A DNA stretch of 7,517 bases from an uncultured Clostridia bacterium (GTDB taxonomy: Bacteria > Bacillota > Clostridia > Lachnospirales > Lachnospiraceae), in the NCBI GenBank assembly GCA_947178045.1, contig CAMWWR010000083.1, forward strand, positions 1 to 7,517, in the 5' to 3' direction. This document shows positions 1-6,103 of the stretch, in pieces. How positions within the stretch are numbered: position 1 is the first letter of the stretch; the number at the start of each line of letters is the position of its first letter. The position numbers and the translations under genes were made by a program. The notes beneath the pieces are model-generated. The model made no database searches and was not told where the DNA came from. It was given only the letters and a program-made list of their open reading frames with translations.

Positions 1-2
1 GG

Positions 3-206
3 TTCGTGCTGCGGGACGGGGTGGTGCAGATGGACCTTGGGACGCTGGAGGAATTGGGGCGCTGGCTGTAGCAGGAAAACCTGCAGGCGATCGCGGCCCG
101 GGTCTCGACCGGCGGGGAGTGCTCGATCATCATTGAGGACGGCTACGCGGTGGAGCCGCAGGCGGAGGCTGCCCCGGCAGCCCGGTGGAAGGCAGGTGAA
201 TTCTGA
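3..206 (+). pseudogene. 3' end of an upstream phage gene, interrupted by an in-frame amber codon
   Basis: The gene starts outside the window and I do not recognise its product. The frame beginning at base 3 reads as protein-like sequence (…DLGTLEELGRWL), meets TAG at 69-71, and continues (QENLQAIAARVSTGG…) to TGA at 204-206. On both sides of the TAG the third codon positions are almost all G or C, as in the other GC-rich genes here, so coding seems to continue through the stop. No ATG or well-placed start follows the TAG; the only GTG is at 150. The last residues, RWKAGEF, nearly match the QWKAGDF end of the DUF669 protein encoded at 1587-2054. The TGA overlaps the next ATG (TGATG). Explanations are a nonsense mutation, a sequencing error or a suppressed amber. 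Wholesale TAG recoding is unlikely because the long downstream genes contain no in-frame TAG. Confidence 0.55.
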
Positions 207-1399
207 TGAACATCACAAGAGGAAAGAAGCAGGAGGCGCAGAAAATCGTGCTGTACGGCCCGGAGGGGATCGGGAAGAGTACCTTCGCGGCGCAGTTCCC
301 GGAACCACTGTTCATTGACACGGAGGGGAGCACCTCAAACATGGATGTGGCGCGGCTGGACCCGCCGGACAGCTTCACCATGCTGTTAGAGGAAATCCGT
401 TACGTCCGGCAGCACCCGGAGGTCTGCCGGACCCTGGTAATCGACACGGCGGACTGGGCGGAGCAGCTCTGCATCGCGGAGTTCTGTGCAAAAAAGCAGA
501 TCGCCGGCATTGAGGACCTCGGCTATGGCAAGGGTTACGTCTATGTGTCGGAGGATTTCGGAAAGATGCTGAACCTGTTAGAGGAGGTAAAAAAGCAGGG
601 CATCAACATCGTGATTACCGCGCATGCACAGATGCGCAAGTTTGAGCAGCCGGACGAGATGGGGGCATACGACCGCTGGGAGCTCAAGCTGCAGAAAAAG
701 GATGCGCCGATGTTAAAGGAATGGGCGGACATGGTGCTGTTCGCAAACTACAAGACCATTGTGGTCAACGTGGATAATCAGGGTGCGGCCAAAGGAAAGA
801 ACAAGGCGCAGGGCGGAAAGCGCGTCATGTATACGGAGCACCATCCGTGCTGGGATGCCAAGAACCGGCACGGGCTGCCGGCGGAGCTCGCCTTCACCTA
901 CGCATCGATCGCCCACTGTATCCCGGAGAAGGCTGCCGCGGCAGAGGCTGCGGCGGACCGGCAGACAACCGGGCCGGCCGCGGAAACTGGCGCGCGCCCG
1001 GCAGACGACAGGAAGCCGGACAGAACTGGCGACAAAGCCGCACCGGGCAGGGAAAAAGCAAAAGACCCTGCCCCGGCAGGCGGCACCACGAAGGCGGGTA
1101 ACGTGGGAATGTCGAAGTCCGAACCAACGCAGAAGACCGAAGTGCCGGGAATTCCCCCAAAGCTTTTGCAGCTGATTGAGGCGAACCGGGTCACGCCGGA
1201 GGACGTCATGCGTGCGGTGGAATCCCGCGGATACTACCCGAAGGGGACGCCGATCGCGAATTATGACCCGGCCTTTGTCGACGGCGTACTCGTTGCCGCC
1301 TGGCCGAAGGTCTATGCCATGATCAAGGAGAACAAACAGGCTGCCGGGGAATTCCTGAACATCCCGGACGGCGAGGCGGACGAGCTGCCGTTTAACTGA
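206..1399 (+). CDS. P-loop ATPase, Sak4-like phage recombination protein (397 aa)
   Basis: Probable RecA-fold ATPase of the phage Sak4-like group, which promotes or assists single-strand annealing and recombination during phage DNA replication. Visible motifs: Walker A GPEGIGKST at residues 18-26, an FIDTEG strand at 36-41, Walker B TLVIDT at 76-81, and a sensor-like strand INIVITAHAQ at 133-142. The core ends near residue 240. Residues 241-315 are a low-complexity Ala/Pro/Lys/Asp linker, followed by a small helical domain at about 316-380. The acidic tip DGEADELPFN resembles the C-terminal tip of bacterial SSB (DDDIPF), a known docking peptide. The start at 206 is supported by the TGATG overlap with the upstream stop and an AGGTGA ribosome site at 194-199. 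It lies directly before the DUF669 gene, a common neighbour in phage replication modules. Family assignment is from motifs and context; another phage AAA/RecA-like subfamily is possible. Confidence 0.85.
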   Translation: MNITRGKKQEAQKIVLYGPEGIGKSTFAAQFPEPLFIDTEGSTSNMDVARLDPPDSFTMLLEEIRYVRQHPEVCRTLVIDTADWAEQLCIAEFCAKKQIAGIEDLGYGKGYVYVSEDFGKMLNLLEEVKKQGINIVITAHAQMRKFEQPDEMGAYDRWELKLQKKDAPMLKEWADMVLFANYKTIVVNVDNQGAAKGKNKAQGGKRVMYTEHHPCWDAKNRHGLPAELAFTYASIAHCIPEKAAAAEAAADRQTTGPAAETGARPADDRKPDRTGDKAAPGREKAKDPAPAGGTTKAGNVGMSKSEPTQKTEVPGIPPKLLQLIEANRVTPEDVMRAVESRGYYPKGTPIANYDPAFVDGVLVAAWPKVYAMIKENKQAAGEFLNIPDGEADELPFN

Positions 1400-1488
1400 A
1401 ACCATATACCTGACGGCCCCGCACCGCCGGAAAGCGCGGAGGGGCCGGAGCCTGACATGCCGGTTCTGCGGCAGAAAGAGAGGAAACA

Positions 1489-1513
1489 GTGAAAGATTTG
1501 AAAAATCTTTCAC
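1489..1513. repeat. Perfect 11-bp inverted repeat (hairpin, 3-nt loop)
   Basis: GTGAAAGATTT at 1489-1499 is followed by GAA and its exact reverse complement AAATCTTTCAC at 1503-1513. The stem is perfect and the loop minimal. The next bases (CGGGCAAG) contain no T tract. Confidence 0.85.
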
Positions 1514-1517
1514 CGGG

Positions 1518-1550
1518 CAAGTTTGTGTCTGCGCTGCATCCACAAACTTG
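1518..1550. repeat. Perfect 10-bp inverted repeat with an interlocking loop
   Basis: CAAGTTTGTG at 1518-1527 pairs with CACAAACTTG at 1541-1550 around a 13-nt loop. The loop bases TCTGCGCTGC (1528-1537) are the reverse complement of GCAGCGCAGA (1564-1573). This allows either an alternative hairpin or a partial H-type pseudoknot. A full 10+10 bp pseudoknot is sterically unlikely because no nucleotide separates the first strands of the two stems. Confidence 0.8.
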
Positions 1551-1586
1551 AGATGCGCAAAAAGCAGCGCAGAAATGGAGGAAACA

Positions 1587-2054
1587 ATGAGTGAAATGAC
1601 AGAGAGAGAGCTTGGCTGGGACGATCAGATCGAAAACGACAGCCCGGAGTTTACCGTCCTCCCGGAGGGGGACTACGCGTTCGAGGTAGTATCCATGGAG
1701 CGCGGGAGGCATAACGGCAGCGAGAAGCTGCCGCCGTGCAACAAGGCAATGCTGTCCATCCGCATTATAGCAGAGGACGGGCAGGAGACGACCGTGCGGC
1801 ACAACCTGTTCCTGCACGGCAAATGCGAGGGGATGCTCTGCGCATTCTTTACGGCGATCGGCCAGCGCAAACACGGGGAGAAGATCAGAATGAACTGGAA
1901 CGCAGTGCCGGGCTCCAGGGGGCGCTGCAAGCTTAAAATCCGGAACTGGAAGAGCAATAACGGCAATGACATGCAGAGCAACGAGATCGCGCGCTTTTAT
2001 GAGCCGGAGGAGGGAGCACGGACCGCACCGCAGTGGAAGGCGGGTGATTTCTGA
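1587..2054 (+). CDS. DUF669 family phage protein, probable ssDNA-binding protein (155 aa)
   Basis: Resembles the DUF669 family, found next to recombination ATPases and helicases in many Firmicutes phages and thought to bind single-stranded DNA. The N-terminal part has the typical E(F)TVLPEGDYAFEV strand at about residues 21-34, followed by a beta-rich middle and a basic stretch (RGRCKLKIRNWK). It ends in an acidic tail with an aromatic tip (EPEEG… then QWKAGDF). A terminal Phe after acidic residues recalls T7 gp2.5, where the last Phe is needed for partner contacts; that comparison is an inference. The open frame extends upstream to a TTG at 1548, but ATG 1587 is chosen because GGAGG (1577-1581) lies 5 nt before it and the upstream part lies in the hairpin region. 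The TGA overlaps the helicase ATG. Confidence 0.85.
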   Translation: MSEMTERELGWDDQIENDSPEFTVLPEGDYAFEVVSMERGRHNGSEKLPPCNKAMLSIRIIAEDGQETTVRHNLFLHGKCEGMLCAFFTAIGQRKHGEKIRMNWNAVPGSRGRCKLKIRNWKSNNGNDMQSNEIARFYEPEEGARTAPQWKAGDF

Positions 2055-3661
2055 TGGAACTTAGGCCATATCAGGAGGAGGCAAAGGCTGCGGTCCTTGC
2101 GGAATGGGAAAAGGGAAACACGCGGACCCTGCTCGTACTGCCCACCGGCTGCGGCAAGACCGTCGTGTTTGCAAAGATCACGGAGGACTGCGTCCGGGAC
2201 GGCGAGCGCGTCCTGATCCTGGCGCACCGCGGGGAGCTTCTGGCGCAGGCGGCGGACAAGATCGCGAAAGCGACGGGCCTGTGGTGCGCGACGGAAAAGG
2301 CGGGGGAGTCCTGCCTCGGCAGCTGGTTCCGGGTTGTGGTCGGCTCCGTCCAGACCATGATGCGGGAAAGCCGTCTGCACCGGTTCCCGGCCGATTATTT
2401 CGACACCATCATCGTGGACGAGGCGCACCACTGCATCTCGGACAGCTACCAGAACGTCCTGGGGCACTTCCCGGAAGCAAAGGTGCTCGGTGTGACGGCG
2501 ACGCCGGACCGCGGGGACATGAGGAATCTTGGGACGGTGTTTGACTCCCTTGCCTACGAGTACACCCTTCCGAAGGCGATCCGGGAGGGGTATCTTGCGC
2601 CGATCAAGGCGCAGACCATCCCGCTGAAGCTCGACCTGACCGGCGTAGGGACGCAGGCGGGCGATTTTAAGACCTCGGACCTTGGCACTGCGCTCGACCC
2701 CTACCTGCACCAGATCGCGGACGAGATGGGGAAATACTGCCGCGGGCGCAGGACGGTCGTTTTCCTGCCCCTTGTAAAAACAAGCCGGAAATTCCGGGAC
2801 ATCCTGCAGGAGAAGGGTTTTTTGGCGGCGGAGGTGAACGGGGAGAGCGGGGACCGCGCAGAGATTCTGCAGGGCTTTGAGGAAGGACGCTATGACGTGC
2901 TCTGCAATTCCATGCTGCTGACGGAGGGCTGGGACTGTCCTGGCGTGGACTGCATTGTCGTGCTCCGGCCGACGAAGGTACGCGCCCTGTACGCGCAGAT
3001 GGTCGGGCGCGGCACCCGCCTCTCCCCCGGAAAGGACCATCTGCTCCTGCTGGATTTTCTGTGGCATACGGACCGGCACGAGCTCTGCCATCCGGCCCAT
3101 CTGATCTGTGAGAGCGACGAGGTGGCCAGAGCCATGACAAAGAACCTGGAGGAGGCGGGGCTGGCGATCGACCTGGAGGAAGCGGAAAAGCAGGCGTCGC
3201 AGGACGTCATCGTGCAGCGGGAGGAGGCTCTCGCGCAGCAGCTTGCACAGATGCGGAACCGGAAACGAAAGCTCGTGGACCCGCTGCAGTTCGAGCTGTC
3301 CATCCAGGCGGAGGACCTTTCGAATTATGTGCCCGCGTTCGGCTGGGAGATGGGGCCGGCAAGTGGGAAGCAGCTTTCTGTCCTGGAAAAGCTGGGGATT
3401 TACCCCGACCAGATTGAGAACGCCGGGAAGGCGGCAAAGCTGCTGGAACGATTGGAAAAGCGCCGGACGGAGGGGCTCACGACGCCGAAGCAGATTCGCT
3501 TTCTGGAGAGCAGAGGCTTCCGACATGTGGGGACCTGGCCGTTTGCCGCGGCAAAAGCCATGATCGACCGGATCGCAGGAAACGGCTGGAATGTCCCGGC
3601 CAGCGTAAGGCCGGCGGAGTATATCCCGCAGGCGGCAGGAGGTGAGGAAATCCCATGGTAG
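2054..3661 (+). CDS. DEAD/DEAH-box SF2 helicase (535 aa)
   Basis: ATP-dependent superfamily 2 helicase of the phage type related to RecG/UvrB/Res-like enzymes, likely remodelling forks or recombination intermediates. Motifs in order: LRPYQ at 3-7; motif I PTGCGKT at 30-36; Ia AHRGEL at 57-62; II DEAH at 122-125; III TAT at 148-150; V TEGWD at 290-294; VI QMVGRGTR at 315-322. All key residues are intact. A charged helical segment follows at about 365-410. The C-terminal part holds two similar helical units (about 435-475 and 480-520) that share a KQ…LE..G pattern. The protein ends in GGEEIPW. ATG 2054 overlaps the DUF669 stop and follows GGGTGA at 2042-2047. The stop is TAG, the only TAG ending a gene here, and overlaps the primase start by 7 nt. 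The catalytic assignment is very secure; the exact subfamily is not. Confidence 0.95.
   Translation: MELRPYQEEAKAAVLAEWEKGNTRTLLVLPTGCGKTVVFAKITEDCVRDGERVLILAHRGELLAQAADKIAKATGLWCATEKAGESCLGSWFRVVVGSVQTMMRESRLHRFPADYFDTIIVDEAHHCISDSYQNVLGHFPEAKVLGVTATPDRGDMRNLGTVFDSLAYEYTLPKAIREGYLAPIKAQTIPLKLDLTGVGTQAGDFKTSDLGTALDPYLHQIADEMGKYCRGRRTVVFLPLVKTSRKFRDILQEKGFLAAEVNGESGDRAEILQGFEEGRYDVLCNSMLLTEGWDCPGVDCIVVLRPTKVRALYAQMVGRGTRLSPGKDHLLLLDFLWHTDRHELCHPAHLICESDEVARAMTKNLEEAGLAIDLEEAEKQASQDVIVQREEALAQQLAQMRNRKRKLVDPLQFELSIQAEDLSNYVPAFGWEMGPASGKQLSVLEKLGIYPDQIENAGKAAKLLERLEKRRTEGLTTPKQIRFLESRGFRHVGTWPFAAAKAMIDRIAGNGWNVPASVRPAEYIPQAAGGEEIPW
3637..3645 (+). promoter_or_regulatory. Very strong ribosome binding site for the primase-helicase
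   Basis: AGGAGGTGA matches the 3' end of 16S rRNA over nine bases and lies 9 nt before ATG 3655. It sits inside the helicase gene, so the primase-helicase can be translated efficiently even though its gene overlaps the helicase gene. Confidence 0.85.
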
Positions 3662-5925
3662 AGCGTTCCTACAACATAAGGGAGCTGCTGGATTATATCG
3701 ATCCGGCGGAGTTGAACTATCAGGAGTGGGTCAACGTCGGGATGGCGTTAAAGGATGCGGGATATTCCGCAGAGGACTGGGACCGCTGGAGTATGGCCGA
3801 CCGCCGGTACCGGAAGGGGGAATGCTTCCGGAAATGGGAGTCCTTCCGCGGGGCGGCGGTGCCCGTCACAGCCGGCACAATCGTGCAGATGGCGCGGGAG
3901 AACGGCTGGCAGCCGGAGCGGCCGGATTATGAGATCGGCTGGGACGATCTCATCGGTGGCAGTGACGACCTGGTGGTTGTAAATACCGCATGGGTCGAGG
4001 GGAAGGAAATCACGGAGCCAGCAGAGTGGGACCCGGCGGCGGAGCTGATCCGCTATCTTGAGACCCTGTTCGATTCGTCGGACAATGTCGGCTATGTAAC
4101 GCAGAGCTGGGAAAAGGACGGGAAATATATGCCGACGAAAGGCAACTGGGACCGGACGGCCGGAGAGCTGATTCAGGCATTAAACCAGTGCAGGGGGGAT
4201 ATCGGCGCAGTGCTCGGGGATTACCATGAGCAGGCGGGGGCATGGATCCGTTTCAACCCGCTGGACGGGCGCGGAGTAAAAAACGAGAACGTAACCGAAT
4301 ACCGCTATGCCCTGGTGGAATCCGACGCGGAGGACATCGACCGGCAGAACGCGATCCTGCGCGAGCTGGAGCTGCCGATCGCGACGCTGGTGCACAGCGG
4401 AAAGAAGAGCCTGCACGCCGTGGTGCACATCGACGCCGGAAGCTATGACGAATACCGGAAGCGGGTGGAGTACCTGTATGCAGTGTGTAAAAAGAACGGC
4501 CTGGTTGTAGATACCCAGAACAAGAACCCGTCCCGGCTGAGCCGGATGCCCGGCGTTCTGAGGAACGGGAGGAAGCAGTTCCTGATCGATACCAATATCG
4601 GAAAGGAATCATGGGCAGAATGGAAGGAATGGATTGAGGGCATCAACGACGACCTCCCGGATCCGGAGAATCTGGCCGCGGAATGGGACAGCCTGCCGAA
4701 GCTGGCGCCCTCCCTGATTGATGGCATCTTAAGGCAGGGCCATAAAATGCTGATTGCAGGGCCTTCCAAGGCCGGAAAATCCTTTGCACTGATCGAGATG
4801 TGCATTGCCATTGCAGAAGGACGCCGCTGGCTTTCCTGGCAGTGCTGCCGCGGGAAGGTGCTCTATGTCAACCTGGAGCTCGACCGGGCCTCCTGCCTGC
4901 GCCGCTTTGCGGATGTATATCATACGCTGTGCTGGAAGCCGGAGCATCTTTCGAACATCGATATCTGGAACCTGCGGGGGAAGGCGGTGCCGATGGACAA
5001 GCTGGCGCCGAAGCTGATCCGCCGGGCGATGAAAAAGAATTATATCGCTGTGGTCATCGACCCGATCTACAAGGTCATTACCGGCGACGAGAACAGCGCG
5101 AACCAGATGGCGGATTTCTGCAACCAGTTCGACAAGGTATGCACCGAGCTGGGCTGTGCGGTCATCTACTGCCACCACCACTCCAAGGGCGGGCAGGGGG
5201 CGAAAAAGTCCATGGACCGTGCCTCCGGCTCGGGCGTGTTTGCCAGGGATCCGGACGCGCTGCTTGACCTGATCGAGCTGGAGATCCCGGAGGATGCCGC
5301 AAAGCAGGAGGAGAACAGGGCGGTCTGCGGCGCATGCGAGGCGTATCTGGAGGGGCATGTCCCGGGCTGGGAGGACGCAGTCTCGCAGGATGACCGGTGC
5401 AGCAGCGCGCAGATGCTGCAGTACTGCCGGAAGACACTTTCCGGGACGCAGGAGAGGGAGCTGGCAGGGCAGATCGAGGCAGCGAAGCAGCGCGCCCGGG
5501 GAAGGACGGCGTGGCGGATCGAGGGGACGTTACGGGAGTTCCCGAAGTTTGAGCCGGTGAATCTGTGGTTCGACTATCCGGTGCACCGGGTGGATACGGG
5601 CGGCATACTGGCGGATTTGGCACCGGAGGAGGAGACGCCGGCGTGGAGGAAGGCAGTTGAAAATCGAAAAAAACAAGCAGAAAACAACCGGCTAAAAAAG
5701 CTGAATGAGTTTGAGATTGAGTTTTCCAATATCGAAATGGATGGCAGGGAGATATCTGCACAGGAACTTGCAGATAAGCTGAATACAACCTCCCGGGAGC
5801 TGCTTTCCTGGTTCGGAGACGGGAAGAGGCAGAAGCAAAATTTAAAAAATGAGTTCGAAAAATATATCGGAAGTGACGGAAAAGCATACATAAAAAGAAG
5901 AGTGCAGGAAGGTGCTCAGGACTAA
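3655..5925 (+). CDS. Primase-helicase fusion: PriCT-2, AEP-like primase and RepA-like ATPase (756 aa)
   Basis: Likely replication initiator/primase and replicative helicase of the phage. Residues 8-85 match the PriCT-2 pattern (WVNVGMALKDAG, then DRWSMADRRY, then ECFRKWESF). Residues about 150-330 look like an archaeo-eukaryotic-type (RepB'-like) primase: E222-x-D224 as a metal motif, the S252-x-H254 motif, D286, and RLSRMPG at 294-300. Residues about 345-570 form a RecA-fold ATPase of the AAA_25/RepA type: Walker A GPSKAGKS at 369-376, Walker B AVVID at 465-469, and IYCHHHSKG at 504-512. Residues 700-720 look like a helix-turn-helix, which could bind DNA. The tail from about residue 668 is Lys/Asn/Glu-rich and A-rich at DNA level, unlike the GC-rich remainder, which suggests exchange. 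The start has a strong ribosome site and overlaps the helicase by 7 nt. Tandem repeats follow the stop directly, as expected if this protein acts at that site. Whether the primase part is active is not certain. Confidence 0.9.
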   Translation: MVERSYNIRELLDYIDPAELNYQEWVNVGMALKDAGYSAEDWDRWSMADRRYRKGECFRKWESFRGAAVPVTAGTIVQMARENGWQPERPDYEIGWDDLIGGSDDLVVVNTAWVEGKEITEPAEWDPAAELIRYLETLFDSSDNVGYVTQSWEKDGKYMPTKGNWDRTAGELIQALNQCRGDIGAVLGDYHEQAGAWIRFNPLDGRGVKNENVTEYRYALVESDAEDIDRQNAILRELELPIATLVHSGKKSLHAVVHIDAGSYDEYRKRVEYLYAVCKKNGLVVDTQNKNPSRLSRMPGVLRNGRKQFLIDTNIGKESWAEWKEWIEGINDDLPDPENLAAEWDSLPKLAPSLIDGILRQGHKMLIAGPSKAGKSFALIEMCIAIAEGRRWLSWQCCRGKVLYVNLELDRASCLRRFADVYHTLCWKPEHLSNIDIWNLRGKAVPMDKLAPKLIRRAMKKNYIAVVIDPIYKVITGDENSANQMADFCNQFDKVCTELGCAVIYCHHHSKGGQGAKKSMDRASGSGVFARDPDALLDLIELEIPEDAAKQEENRAVCGACEAYLEGHVPGWEDAVSQDDRCSSAQMLQYCRKTLSGTQERELAGQIEAAKQRARGRTAWRIEGTLREFPKFEPVNLWFDYPVHRVDTGGILADLAPEEETPAWRKAVENRKKQAENNRLKKLNEFEIEFSNIEMDGREISAQELADKLNTTSRELLSWFGDGKRQKQNLKNEFEKYIGSDGKAYIKRRVQEGAQD

Positions 5926-5930
5926 GAATT

Positions 5931-6074
5931 CTTGGTTATGAGCACGAGTGCACAAGACTATAAAAGCATGGTTGTGCGCAGGGATACACAGAATCATTAA
6001 AGCATGGTTGTGTGCAGGAGTGCGCAGAATCATTAAAATATGGTTATGTGCAGGGGTGCACAAGACCACTATGT
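5931..6074. repeat. Four tandem 36-bp direct repeats (iteron-like)
   Basis: Units are 5931-5966, 5967-6002, 6003-6038 and 6039-6074, with GGTT recurring exactly every 36 bp (5934, 5970, 6006, 6042). The shared core is ATGGTTRTG followed by GCAGGRGTGCRCA and an A/T-rich end. Units 2 and 3 agree at 30 of 36 positions by eye. Units 1 and 4 share the variants GTTATG and CACAAGAC. Each unit carries a dyad, perfect in unit 4: TGTGCA, GGGG, TGCACA at 6047-6062. There are no unique spacers, so this is not a CRISPR array. Confidence 0.9.
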
Positions 6075-6083
6075 ATATACATA
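6070..6083. repeat. Perfect 14-bp AT-rich palindrome
   Basis: TATGTATATACATA equals its own reverse complement. It begins inside the last repeat and continues into an AT-rich stretch (ACATAACGTATG) up to about 6094. It would melt easily and could be an unwinding element or a protein site. Confidence 0.75.
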
Positions 6084-6103
6084 CATAACGTATGCTTGCG
6101 CAC

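Larger units (their letters stand above)
1400..1586 (+). promoter_or_regulatory. Structured intergenic leader with four potential hairpins before the DUF669 gene
   Basis: This 187-bp gap is the only large space inside an otherwise overlapping operon. Inverted repeats seen directly: 1414-1420 with 1441-1447 (7 bp, GC-rich, with an inner 4-bp stem at 1424-1427/1436-1439); 1458-1462 with 1469-1473; 1489-1499 with 1503-1513 (11 bp perfect, 3-nt loop); and 1518-1527 with 1541-1550 (10 bp perfect, 13-nt loop). Bases 1528-1537, in the loop of the last hairpin, are the perfect complement of 1564-1573, which lie just before the ribosome site GGAGG at 1577-1581. None of the hairpins is followed by a T run, so none looks like an intrinsic terminator. 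The part from 1489 onward is less GC-rich than its surroundings. Roles could be attenuation, antitermination, translational control, or an inserted REP-like element. Confidence 0.6.

Noticed and set aside
1..206. Genome-wide recoding of TAG to an amino acid
   Set aside because: Only one in-frame TAG is seen. The long genes have none, and the helicase uses TAG as its stop at the overlap with the next gene.
37..318. 93-codon Arg-rich plus-strand frame
   Set aside because: It is an out-of-frame shadow of the upstream gene end and the Sak4-like gene, with poor codon character.
1489..1550. Intrinsic terminators
   Set aside because: The stems are strong but no T run follows either hairpin, and the operon clearly continues.
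1997..3526. 509-codon open frame on the minus strand
   Set aside because: It is antisense to the helicase, which has all SF2 motifs. Its translation is Arg/Leu/Pro-rich and shows no domain; long antisense frames are expected opposite GC-rich genes.
5931..6074. CRISPR array
   Set aside because: The repeats are contiguous and diverged, with no unique spacers, and no cas gene is in the window.
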